Assembly: GCA_009839535.1 (NCBI GenBank)
Contig: VXPN01000344.1
Location: 1 to 11,103, forward strand
Direction of reading: 5' to 3'
Source of the DNA: Boseongicola sp. SB0662_bin_57
Lineage (GTDB): Bacteria > Pseudomonadota > Alphaproteobacteria > Rhodobacterales > Rhodobacteraceae
Length of the DNA stretch: 11,103 nt
The position numbers and the translations under genes were made by a program. Every line of letters begins with the position of its first letter. Position 1 is the first letter of the stretch. The notes beneath the pieces are model-generated. The model did not search any database, was not told the origin of the DNA, and worked only from the letters and a program-made list of their open reading frames with translations. This document shows positions 1 to 6,311 of this stretch, in pieces.

Positions 1-84
1 GAGCCGACCGAGCTGCAGGAAAGGGCGTTCGAGCTGCTCGGGATGGACCCGGACCGCGGCGACTGCATAAGCGTGACAGCCTGA
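1..84 (+). CDS. C-terminal end of an unrecognised protein (5' end outside window)
   Basis: Frame 1 is open from the first base to a TGA at 82-84 and encodes 27 residues ending in DRGDCISVTA. G or C dominates the third codon positions, which supports real coding. The visible end (ERAFELLGMDP) loosely resembles the C-terminal tails of some DDE transposases, but that is an impression and not an identification. It lies about 90 bp before the first decayed CRISPR repeat, where a cas gene or an insertion sequence could sit. It does not look like the end of a type I-C Cas2. Confidence 0.5.
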   Translation, partial: EPTELQERAFELLGMDPDRGDCISVTA

Positions 85-176
85 ATTCGGCCGAAACCCC
101 AGTCACGCATGGCCGAGACCGTCTTGGCGGCCGGTCAAGTTCCACCTAATCGAGTTCAATCCGGCAGTCAGGGAGG

Positions 177-410
177 ATCGCCCCGATCACGGACGGGTGC
201 ATGGAACTAAGCAGCCAGCTTGCAGGCACCGGACACGTCTGACATTGTCGCCCCGTCATGGGTGCGTTGATCGAAACGTGGCCGTGCCGATCGCGCGCGT
301 CTTGGCGCCGTGGTCGCCCCCATCACGGGGCGTGGATTGAAACTGTGTGCGTGTGGCTTGCCACGGCATTGGAATGCGTCGTTCCCGTCACGGGGGGCGT
401 GGATCGAAAG
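177..410 (+). CRISPR. Decayed CRISPR array, type I-C-like repeats (3 clear, 1 doubtful)
   Basis: Three spaced copies of a 31-33 nt repeat are visible at 247-277, 313-343 and 378-410. The best copy (313-343) starts GTCGCCCC and ends GGATTGAAAC, with a CGCCCC/GGGGCG stem around a short loop; this matches the known type I-C repeat style. Intervals are 35 nt (278-312) and 34 nt (344-377), as expected for spacers. The flanking copies carry substitutions: the first has a weakened stem and the last ends GAAAG. A fourth, more degraded copy may lie at 177-207, with a 39 nt interval. No cas gene is in the window, so the array is probably an orphan or the tail of a larger locus. The repeat 3' end indicates that it reads on the plus strand. 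Confidence 0.72.
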
Positions 411-1043
411 CTTCGCATGGACTCGCGTGCGAGATGGCCGAAGCGCGCGCCGGAAGCAGGGCGTCAGCCAGTAACACCTTTGGAAGGAACCCGACCACCG
501 CGTTTGCCGTCGGAGGTCCCGGTCCAACGGGGATCACATTTCCATCCCGGCATTGCGCGATCCTCTGGGCCTTTCCAGTTCCGCGGCGCGTTCTGGTTCC
601 GGCGCCTTCAGCCGCTCCGAATTCCGGCCCCTGTTTGCCACCCTGTCACGTGTGCTGCCGGGTCGCTCCAGCCTCCTCTTCGAACCGCGCTCGCCCGTGG
701 CCGCCACTCGGGTCTCGCGGAGCGCCAGCGCCGCGCTTCCGCGCGGATTCAGCCTCTTGGGGACGCTCACCGCGCGGAGGGCCGGCTACGAAGGGCCGGG
801 ACGGTCGCCAACAAACGTCGTCGGCGGCCTCTCGTGGTGAGAGGACACGACGCGCTCCTTCCGCGTCTCCGCGCTCAGGCGGGATCTCATCATCCGGGGC
901 TTCAGCCCGCAGCTTTCCGTCACGCACGGGCGGCGCGAAAGCGACACGTAGCAGGCCGACTACCGGCGCACCGGGGCGGAGCTCAGATTCGTGCGACAGT
1001 TCTGAGCGGACAGGATTCGGCGCCAGCCAAGGAGGGCCGACAG
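411..1043. other. Stretch without a convincing gene
   Basis: Several long frames are open on both strands, but their translations are rich in Arg, Ser, Pro and Ala with no recognisable domain, hydrophobic core or ribosome binding site. This is expected of stop-poor G+C-rich DNA. A small GGGGCTTCAGCCC hairpin-like sequence lies near 896-908. Nothing else is supported here. Confidence 0.5.
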
Positions 1044-1220
1044 ATGAAAGCCGCTTCGAGCCTGCCTTTCGCGACGCTTGCGCTGGCCGCATGCACGGCT
1101 GGCCAGGAACTGGACGACGGCTCTTTCCGGCACGAAAGGAATTCGGAGTACGATTGCCTGCGCGCTTATCGCGAGCCGTCGGGGCGAAGGATGGCGAAGG
1201 CCACCTCCCACCGGCCGTGA
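1044..1220 (+). CDS. Possible small lipoprotein (58 aa), perhaps truncated
   Basis: A perfect Shine-Dalgarno, AAGGAGG at 1029-1035, sits 8 nt before the ATG and decides this start even though the frame is open further upstream. The first 17 residues have a basic start, a short hydrophobic core and the lipobox-like LAAC, which would place the lipidated Cys at residue 17 (MKAASSLPFATLALAAC). The rest is short and polar, begins TAGQELDDG and ends in a basic RRMAKATSHRP. No domain is recognised. Bacterial entericidin-like and other small lipoproteins have this build, but the non-hydrophobic, Arg-rich tail could also be a frameshifted remnant of a longer lipoprotein. The translation signal and lipobox are seen; the export and lipidation are inferred. 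Confidence 0.45.
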   Translation: MKAASSLPFATLALAACTAGQELDDGSFRHERNSEYDCLRAYREPSGRRMAKATSHRP

Positions 1221-1580
1221 CGCAAAGGCGCGGCCGACGTCCCAATCTGTGCGTCTACCGTAACCGTGGCTGTTTGGGTCGCCTGAGCGCCGCTATGCTC
1301 GTCCGCCGACGCCGTCGAAACGATCAACAGATCGTTCATGGTGGCTCCAAAGAGATGCGATGCTAGGTTCAAGCCAGCACGCATGCGAATCCCCTTCATT
1401 CTCTGTGACTTGCCCCTGCCCAGAGTGCCACAGGCCCGCAAGGGTTCCATTGGAGTGGTAGGGCGGCGACAAAGGGTTTCCGCGGATGTTGCCTTGCGCC
1501 AAGGCGTTCGGTTTCCACAAACCAAGAAACCTGCGCATCTCGGGACAGGCTGCGCACCCAGCAGGTGACCCGAAAAAGAA
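1221..1580. other. Gene-poor stretch downstream of the lipoprotein A terminator
   Basis: No convincing gene. On the minus strand a frame running left from about 1396 to 1166 has an AAGGGG six bases before an ATG near 1385, and a second ATG near 1338 behind GGAG. Its first 30 or so residues vaguely resemble a signal peptide ending in a STASA-like site, but the remainder has no recognisable fold and overlaps the small lipoprotein frame on the other strand. It is left unannotated. Confidence 0.4.
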
Positions 1581-1602
1581 AGGGCGGCCCCTAGGCCGCC
1601 CT
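1581..1602 (-). terminator. Rho-independent terminator of lipoprotein A
   Basis: AGGGCGGCC (1581-1589) and GGCCGCCCT (1594-1602) form a perfect 9 bp stem with a 4 nt loop. On the minus strand the stem is followed by TTCTTTTT (from 1580-1573). It begins about 30 bp after the TGA-side end of the lipoprotein gene at 1632, in the right orientation to end the module A transcript. Confidence 0.88.
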
Positions 1603-1631
1603 CTCCGAAATTCATGTCCTTTCAGGCTGCA

Positions 1632-3230
1632 TCAGTCTTTGGTCGTGGCGTAAGCTCCGGCCGCGTCCCCGTCAGAGAAGTGGGCGGAAAAGCCTCCAAA
1701 GATGCCCGTCGGACGCTTGGTGGCGTCTGTGCCGTAGGCTTGGGCGGTCCACGTACCGTCGCGACCACCTGTTACCGTCACTCCCGTGGCGTCCGAACCC
1801 CGTTGGAGCGTCGCTTCACCCAGATTCACTACCCAGCCTGAATTGACGGCTCCGCCGGCAAAATTGTTGACCTTGCCGGTGACAGTTGGAGTGGCCCCGA
1901 ACGACGCGTTGAGTGTCACGTCGGCTGTGAACCGTCCGCTGTCGGTGGTCTTGCTTTCGCCCGAACCCTGCGTGCGGACCGACATCCCGACGGCACCTCC
2001 CGAATAGGTCGCCTTGTTGCCGTCATCAATGCCGTCCAGACCTGAAGCGAGTCCCAACGCAGCATCCGCAGTAGCCACATTAGTGCCCGTAGCACCTGCT
2101 GCGGTGCTGTCTGAAATGTTGGCAAATCTGCGGACGGACCAGTTACCATCGACGTCGACGGTTAGCCAATGCCCATACGTTGCGTATATGGAATCAGCCA
2201 CGTAGGGGTTAGCCACGCGTGTTGCATTGTCCGTGTTGCGAACCCAGTGGGTACCGGTCGTTGTTGGGGCGAAGTACCAACTCCCATCGAGCTTGTTGTC
2301 GTCCGTAACCTTGCACGTCCCGAGGCAATGGACGGTTCCCGGAATGCCCATGTAGTTGGCGGTGGGGTGCGAAGAGCCGTCAGCAATCGTGCCGTCCGGC
2401 CGGTCGGTGTCAGTAGCCCAGACCTTCGCCGTCGCCATGCCGGCAACCGAGGCAACTTTCACTCCTGCGTTATTGGTACCGATCGGCATGGACATGACGC
2501 TGCCACCACCGCCCTTGACGATCTCTTCCCAAGTCATGCCCCGGGAGTCGTCCATGACGACCTTGAGCGCTGCAGGAACTGTGCCGGCTGGCGCATCTGG
2601 GCCAAACGGATGCCGCGCAGCGTTAGCTAGCGCCAGCGCATCGGCGATATCCATGCCAACCTCATTGGCCTTGGACCGCGGGGTTCCTTTCTTGTCGGCA
2701 CCCTTGACCGATGCAACAGCAGCTTCCAGGTCAACGCCTGTGCTGATGCCCTTGATGGCGGTAACGTACTTTTCGGCATTCTTGATCGCACGGTCGACCG
2801 ACGCCATCAGCGTGGCTTTGTGCGGATGAGTGTCCGGAAGCATCATGACAGCAGTCTTGGCGTCCTTGGCGTCCTGCAGAGCAGTTTCTGCATTCTCAAG
2901 GGCCGTGCCAACGTCCATTTCAGCTTTCAGAATCGCCTGGGCGGCCATCATCGCAGCCCCTGAATCGCCGGCGACTTCGGTCGTCGTCAGCATATCGTCG
3001 TACTTCATTGCGTTCTTCAGGGCGGCATCTGCCATGCCGTTGGCCGTCATGGCGGCGTTCTCGGCGCTCTGAATGTCCAACGAGAGCTGCTCGACAGAGG
3101 CTGGCGGCGGTGGCTCCGTGGGCTCAGGCGGCGTCGTCGTCGTGTCGTCGCTGCCGCCCCCCCCACAGCCTGCCAATGCCAGCACTGCCACAAGCAGGGC
3201 AGCCGGCAGTAGTTTCAAGTTCGAGTTCAT
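1632..3230 (-). CDS. Surface lipoprotein A with TbpB-like beta-barrel domain
   Basis: This gene encodes 532 residues. The N-terminus has a Lys-containing start, a hydrophobic core and the lipobox LAGC, so Cys22 is the predicted lipidated residue; a Gly run and a Thr/Pro-rich linker (about 27-44) follow. Residues about 45-230 are Ala-rich, helical and stalk-like. A middle segment holds YMGIPG (293-298), a close Cys pair (Cys302, Cys306) and a TYGHWL motif. Residues about 432-532 resemble the C-terminal barrel of transferrin-binding-protein-like lipoproteins (PF01298 style): GRFTADVTLNASFG, then GIFGGFSAHF and a closing GAYATTK. AAGGAG lies 8 nt before the ATG. It follows the porin A gene by 68 bp and has its own terminator. 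A G8 run directly after the Cys22 codon could make the gene phase-variable. The role, outer-surface binding of a nutrient or host ligand together with the porin, is inferred. Confidence 0.85.
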   Translation of the reverse strand: MNSNLKLLPAALLVAVLALAGCGGGGSDDTTTTPPEPTEPPPPASVEQLSLDIQSAENAAMTANGMADAALKNAMKYDDMLTTTEVAGDSGAAMMAAQAILKAEMDVGTALENAETALQDAKDAKTAVMMLPDTHPHKATLMASVDRAIKNAEKYVTAIKGISTGVDLEAAVASVKGADKKGTPRSKANEVGMDIADALALANAARHPFGPDAPAGTVPAALKVVMDDSRGMTWEEIVKGGGGSVMSMPIGTNNAGVKVASVAGMATAKVWATDTDRPDGTIADGSSHPTANYMGIPGTVHCLGTCKVTDDNKLDGSWYFAPTTTGTHWVRNTDNATRVANPYVADSIYATYGHWLTVDVDGNWSVRRFANISDSTAAGATGTNVATADAALGLASGLDGIDDGNKATYSGGAVGMSVRTQGSGESKTTDSGRFTADVTLNASFGATPTVTGKVNNFAGGAVNSGWVVNLGEATLQRGSDATGVTVTGGRDGTWTAQAYGTDATKRPTGIFGGFSAHFSDGDAAGAYATTKD

Positions 3231-3245
3231 GTGCTTTGCTCCTTG

Positions 3246-3281
3246 CTAAGCGTTTGTTGGTTCGCAGGCCAGGGCCCGCAT
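3246..3281 (-). CDS. Possible 11-codon leader mini-ORF, copy A
   Basis: Inside the junction, an ATG at 3281 opens a frame MRALACEPTNA that ends in TAG one base before the AAGGAG of lipoprotein A. The same mini-ORF is found in copy B with Arg in place of Cys; its Leu codon differs at two positions (CTG against TTA) and still codes Leu. No ribosome binding site precedes the ATG, so translation would need reinitiation after the porin stop 17 nt upstream. The reading frame is seen; its translation is speculative. Confidence 0.25.
   Translation of the reverse strand: MRALACEPTNA
3264..3279 (-). promoter_or_regulatory. Intercistronic RNA hairpin, copy A
   Basis: On the minus-strand transcript GCGGGC pairs with GCCTGC around the loop CCTG. 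One of the six pairs is G-U, where copy B has G-C, so the stem survives the substitution. No U-tract follows, so it is unlikely to be a simple terminator. A stabilising or processing hairpin that sets porin to lipoprotein expression ratio is plausible. Confidence 0.55.
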
Positions 3282-3298
3282 GAAGGTTGAAGGGTTGA

Positions 3299-4185
3299 CT
3301 AGAAGCCCATCGCCAAGCCGAGAGACCAGGTGTCTTCGTCGGTGTCGTCGGCATTCTGGGAGTTGCCGTAGCCGAACTGGATCTTGGCTCCGCCACCCAG
3401 ATCGTATTGGGCCGCCACACCGAAGCCGGACTGTTCCATGTCCCCAACGTCCTTCTGGCCGAAGTTGACGTTGACCGACGTAGCGCCTGTCGAGTATGTC
3501 GCGCCAACGCCCAAGTGAGTGGTGTCGTCACCCACATCGTTGCTCAACCGGGAATAGTTCAGCGCGCCGCTGATGTCGCCGAAGGCGGCAGTGACGCTCG
3601 CGCCGGAAATGCTGGCGTTGTCATGCGTCTGGAAACCGACGCCAAGGCCGACATCGCCGAAGCCTCCCGTGACGCCGACACCGATGATGTCGCCGTTGCT
3701 GCCGCCATCTTCCTGCTCAAACGAGATCGCAACACCCAAGTCTCCGAACGAGTTGTCGTAGCGCAGGATCTGACCGTCGTTACCGCCGTTGCCGTCAAGG
3801 CCGCTGTTGCCATCGAATCCGGCGTGCCCAGTGTGGTTGTCCGCAATCGCGCCAGCACCGCCGACATCACCCAATCAAAGCCGCCATTAATATCACCCAA
3901 AGTGACGTTTCCGAATAGACCCTTGACGTATGCCGCAACACCAGCGTCGTCGCCGCCTACGTCACCGGCGTTCTCGTCAAGATCAACCGCCGTGCCGAAG
4001 GTCAGGCCGGCGTCGGTCATGGCTTCCATCTTGAAGGTGACGTCGACGTCCTGATGGAACATGGCGTCGCCACTGCCGTCGTCGGCGACTCCCATTTCGG
4101 CCGAACCAGAGAGCGTGACGCCCTGTGCGTAGGCTGCGCCCGACATCGTCACGATTGCCGTAGTCGCAAGAAGTGTCCTCTTCAT
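3299..4185 (-). pseudogene. Porin A (Porin_4 type), interrupted by a frameshift
   Basis: The first frame starts at the ATG at 4185 with a signal peptide (MKRTLLATTAIV, cleavage after SGAAYA) and typical alphaproteobacterial porin features: VTLSGSAEMGV, then FHQDVDVTF and GLTFGTAVDLDENAG. At about residue 107 (near 3862-3874) the porin-like sequence stops in this frame, after GGFDWVM. It resumes in another frame with GDVGGAGAIADNHTG and runs to a C-terminal GLAMGF and TAG at 3301-3299. The second frame is open only from 3874, just after a TGA, so the shift must lie close to that point; losing one base, or four or seven, would explain it. The repaired protein would be about 295 aa, near the 308 aa of porin B. 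A terminal Phe is present as for barrel assembly. A sequencing error cannot be excluded. Lipoprotein A follows. Confidence 0.85.
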
Positions 4186-4190
4186 CGTTA

Positions 4191-4212
4191 TTTCCTCTTT
4201 CTGATCTATCGT
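4191..4212 (-). promoter_or_regulatory. Conserved porin 5' leader / ribosome binding region, copy A
   Basis: These 22 bases are identical to 8038-8059 in the other orientation. They include AGAGGAAA and lie exactly 5 nt before the porin ATG in both copies, although the 5 bases in between differ. The Shine-Dalgarno-like GAGG is part of it; the identity extends upstream of what ribosome binding alone needs. Confidence 0.8.
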
Positions 4213-4520
4213 TTGTGTTCAGGCAGGCCATGCAGAATTCCAATCAGCCTTGACCCGCACGACCGTTCAAATTTAATTCGATGCAGATGTAAAGTTTGCT
4301 GGCACGATGCACAAACTATGGTGGTACAGGAGTTGCAAATCGGCAACAACTGTCTGCAGCTCGCCCTGCCGTGTTGCAGGTCGGTGGAGCGCTTTTGCTG
4401 AGAGGCTTTCCTCACATCTGAACTAGGGTGGGGGCACTTGTCTTGAGGCCTGACGCCACACGGGCCTTCGGCGAGCTTGTGCTTTCGGCGGTGGCCCCAA
4501 CCTCTCGACAGTCTGTGTGT
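4213..4520. other. Upstream region of porin A, no gene seen
   Basis: This stretch is richer in A+T than its surroundings (notably 4268-4310), as expected for a promoter region of the minus-strand porin, but no -35/-10 pair with good spacing could be chosen. It holds the GTTGC-N6-GCAAC palindrome described separately. No reading frame here has protein-like features. Confidence 0.5.
4332..4347. promoter_or_regulatory. GTTGC-N6-GCAAC palindrome upstream of porin A (operator candidate)
   Basis: GTTGC at 4332-4336 and GCAAC at 4343-4347 form an interrupted palindrome, 146 bp before the porin A start codon. The same half-sites with the same 6-base gap occur upstream of porin B at 7945-7960, while the bases between and around them differ. 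That pattern fits a dimeric regulator binding site. The regulator is unknown. Confidence 0.5.
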
Positions 4521-4727
4521 TCATGCTTTCCGACTCCGTGCCTTCCTTGCGTGTTCTGACAGTGCGCAGCTTTCGCACATGAGCTTGCCCAGTCTCGGCG
4601 GCGACAATCCGCAAGAAGTGCACTTCCCGAACACCGCATGTTCGGTCTTCTTCGCCCGTTTTCGTGCGTTGTGTTCATCTGTCCGTGCACGACTACGTCT
4701 GGCGTGGCGGCAAGCGGGAAATGCCAC
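4521..4727 (-). CDS. Small zinc-ribbon-like protein or remnant (68 aa)
   Basis: The minus-strand frame starts with GTG at 4727 (a TGA lies six codons upstream) and encodes a basic 68-residue protein. It has two Cys pairs, Cys36-x2-Cys39 and Cys51-x2-Cys54, in the pattern CTSCG-(SPPRLGK)-CESC, flanked by Arg/Lys-rich helices. CxxCG, Pro/Gly, CxxC spacing of this kind is seen in many small zinc-ribbon domains that bind nucleic acid or act as accessory modules. No convincing ribosome binding site precedes the GTG, so this may be a fragment of a longer broken gene. It is divergent from the interrupted membrane protein at 4776. The Cys pattern is seen; metal binding is inferred. Confidence 0.38.
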   Translation of the reverse strand: MAFPACRHARRSRARTDEHNARKRAKKTEHAVFGKCTSCGLSPPRLGKLMCESCALSEHARKARSRKA

Positions 4728-4775
4728 GTTCGGTGCAGTCGTTCAACATTCGGGTCAGGCTCTTTTGGGGCGACA

Positions 4776-5288
4776 ATGGCATTCGGCTTGCATGGATTGA
4801 TCGGGAGCATTGCAGGCAAACGGATTGTGACAGTCGCCGGAATTCTCGTCGCGGCGGCCATCGTGGCCGGTTCGATTGTCGGTCTGGGCGAGGACACGTG
4901 ATCGCGGAAATTCCTGGACTGCCTCGAAAGAGAGAGCTTCGAGGACGACCCACAGTCGAGGCTGAGCAACTTGTCGGAGACCGTCAACGTGTGCTCCCGG
5001 CATCTGGAACAAGGAGAGACGTTGGCCAGCGCTGTCAAGAGGAACTTCGACCTGGCCGCCGAATTCCGGCGTCATCGCGAGAGCGACGGGCCAATGACAG
5101 ATCGTGCGTACAGGACAAACCGGCGCCATCTGGATCCGAACGGCACGGACCACATGAAGGTCTACGCAAGATACTACAAGGTTAACATTCTTGTGTTCAC
5201 CCAGTACAGGCTGGTCGTGAAAGTGTTCACGAAACGCGGCGAGACCCGGGAAACGGTGACAGCGTTTCTGCGTTTCGACAGCCTTTGA
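4776..5288 (+). pseudogene. Single-TM protein interrupted by an in-frame TGA
   Basis: From the ATG at 4776, 41 codons encode a short N-terminus and one clear membrane helix (residues about 17-38, within KRIVTVAGILVAAAIVAGSI), then a TGA at 4899-4901. The same frame continues without another stop to TGA at 5286-5288 with strongly G/C-biased third positions, so coding clearly extends across the stop. The downstream part (codons 43-170) is charged and helical (KFLDCLERESFEDDP, later FDLAAEFRRH) and ends in likely beta strands (KVYARYYKVNILVF, then YRLVVKVFTKRGETRE). Restoring the stop to TGG (Trp) gives a 170-residue membrane-anchored protein. No family is recognised. A weak TTG start at 4971 could give only the last 105 residues, but it lacks a ribosome binding site. 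It is most likely a nonsense-mutated gene. Confidence 0.6.
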
Positions 5289-6311
5289 TACGTGAAACGG
5301 CGACCTGTCGATGGCCAGCGAAGGGCAAGAGCGAACAGAGGTCAGGCACGAGGGAGTTTTCCCCGACTCGCGACTGAGGATCCACGAGATGCAGACGCGG
5401 CGCCGTCCGGGGCATTCGCCCATTCCTGCAGGACGGGCATGACCGCATCGGGAGGCAGCCATCGAAAGCGGTTTGGGCAGATGGACCGGCGGCATGACAA
5501 GGAACCGGCTTGCCGCGATCGCCACGCTCGTTCGGCCCTCGGGGCAAGTGCCGGTCCGGCGATCAGGCTGTTCAATGACTGCAGGAAGGCGCTGCAGTAT
5601 CGCGGTCAGGCGCAAGGGACGGAAGCTCCGGTGACGGTCCGGGAAGGACCCCGAGCCCGAACATCTGACCGGGAGTCTGGCCGCATCGCGCAGACCGGTG
5701 AGTTCGAGAAGCTGTGTTGCGAAATCGTGCCAAGGTCACGTGATTCTGATCACGGGGCGACATGACAATGTCAGACCACTTCAGCCACGAACAGTGCCAG
5801 CCCGTTGGCCAAGACTCTTGATGTCCCGACAGCACGAACTTTTCGAATGGCCGCTCACTGCATTCCTGTCTGGCCGGTGCTTTCGATGATATCCGTTGGC
5901 ACAGTGTGATGGATGTCGCAGATGACGAATTCGGGAAGCTTGCGGCAAAGCCCGGATCCCGCATTCCTGGCCCCAGACGGAAGACCCAGATGGCATCTGG
6001 TGAATTTCGACATCAGAACTCGCCTGCTGGAACGAACGTGTTCTTCGCGCACTCGGATCATTGGAATGGGGCGACCTGTCAGACCGGAGCGCCGGGCGCT
6101 CGGCACTGTGCCACTGACGCTTGATTTTGTCGGAAGGTTCGCCATGTGGCACAAACCGGCCCGCTGCTGCGAACTGCAACGTAAGGTGCCATTGTTCGTC
6201 ATGCTGGCGCAATGCCAAGCGGCTGACCGTTGGCCCCGTACTGGTTGGCGACTGAGTGCAGGAGAAGACCGGCGCGGGCAGATCTTGAAACAAATCTTAG
6301 GAGCATCTGCG
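5289..6311. other. Long stretch upstream of the integrase without a convincing gene
   Basis: Frames are open on both strands and contradict each other. Candidates considered include a plus-strand frame at 5440-5765, a plus-strand frame at 5909-6124 and a minus-strand frame ending at 5855; the last contains protein-like pieces such as MIRVREEHVRSSRRVLMSKF. None has a Shine-Dalgarno, a recognisable domain or consistent codon bias. The integrase frame is open back to 5913, but the extra 133 residues do not resemble integrase sequence. The stretch probably holds decayed island genes and the integrase promoter. Confidence 0.45.

Larger units (their letters stand above)
3228..3310 (-). repeat. Conserved porin-lipoprotein junction, copy A (inverted relative to copy B)
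   Basis: Read on the minus strand, these 83 bases run from the last codons of porin A through the intercistronic gap to the ATG of lipoprotein A. They match 8980-9062 on the plus strand with 4 mismatches and no gap. The match continues more weakly, at roughly 85%, through the lipoprotein signal-sequence codons. This is much higher than the similarity between the two porin coding regions, so the junction itself appears to be selected or recently exchanged. Confidence 0.92.

Noticed and set aside
91..120. Possible fifth CRISPR repeat
   Set aside because: Only a short CCCC...GTCACG resemblance; spacing and 3' end do not fit.
258..1366. Two long overlapping plus-strand frames of more than 300 codons (258-1220 and 347-1366)
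   Set aside because: They run through the CRISPR repeats, have no ribosome binding site at their starts, and translate to Arg/Ser/Pro-rich sequence without domains. Only the last 58 codons of the first have a credible start.
4268..4310. Sigma-70 promoter for porin A based on TTTACA in the A+T-rich stretch
   Set aside because: The only -10-like hexamer is about 11 bases away, too close for a standard spacer, and no similar pair is seen upstream of porin B.
4899..4901. TGA read as Trp (altered genetic code) or selenocysteine
   Set aside because: TGA serves as the terminal stop in other genes here (including 5286-5288, 1218-1220 and lipoprotein B), and no selenoprotein context is recognisable. 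A nonsense mutation is simpler.
4755..5615. 286-codon minus-strand frame
   Set aside because: It is antisense to the plus-strand coding sequence at 4902-5288, whose third positions are clearly G/C-biased, and its own translation shows no domain.
5913..6311. 133-residue N-terminal extension of the integrase
   Set aside because: The family starts at the arm-binding domain, and AGGAG precedes the ATG at 6312; the extension does not look like protein of any known domain.
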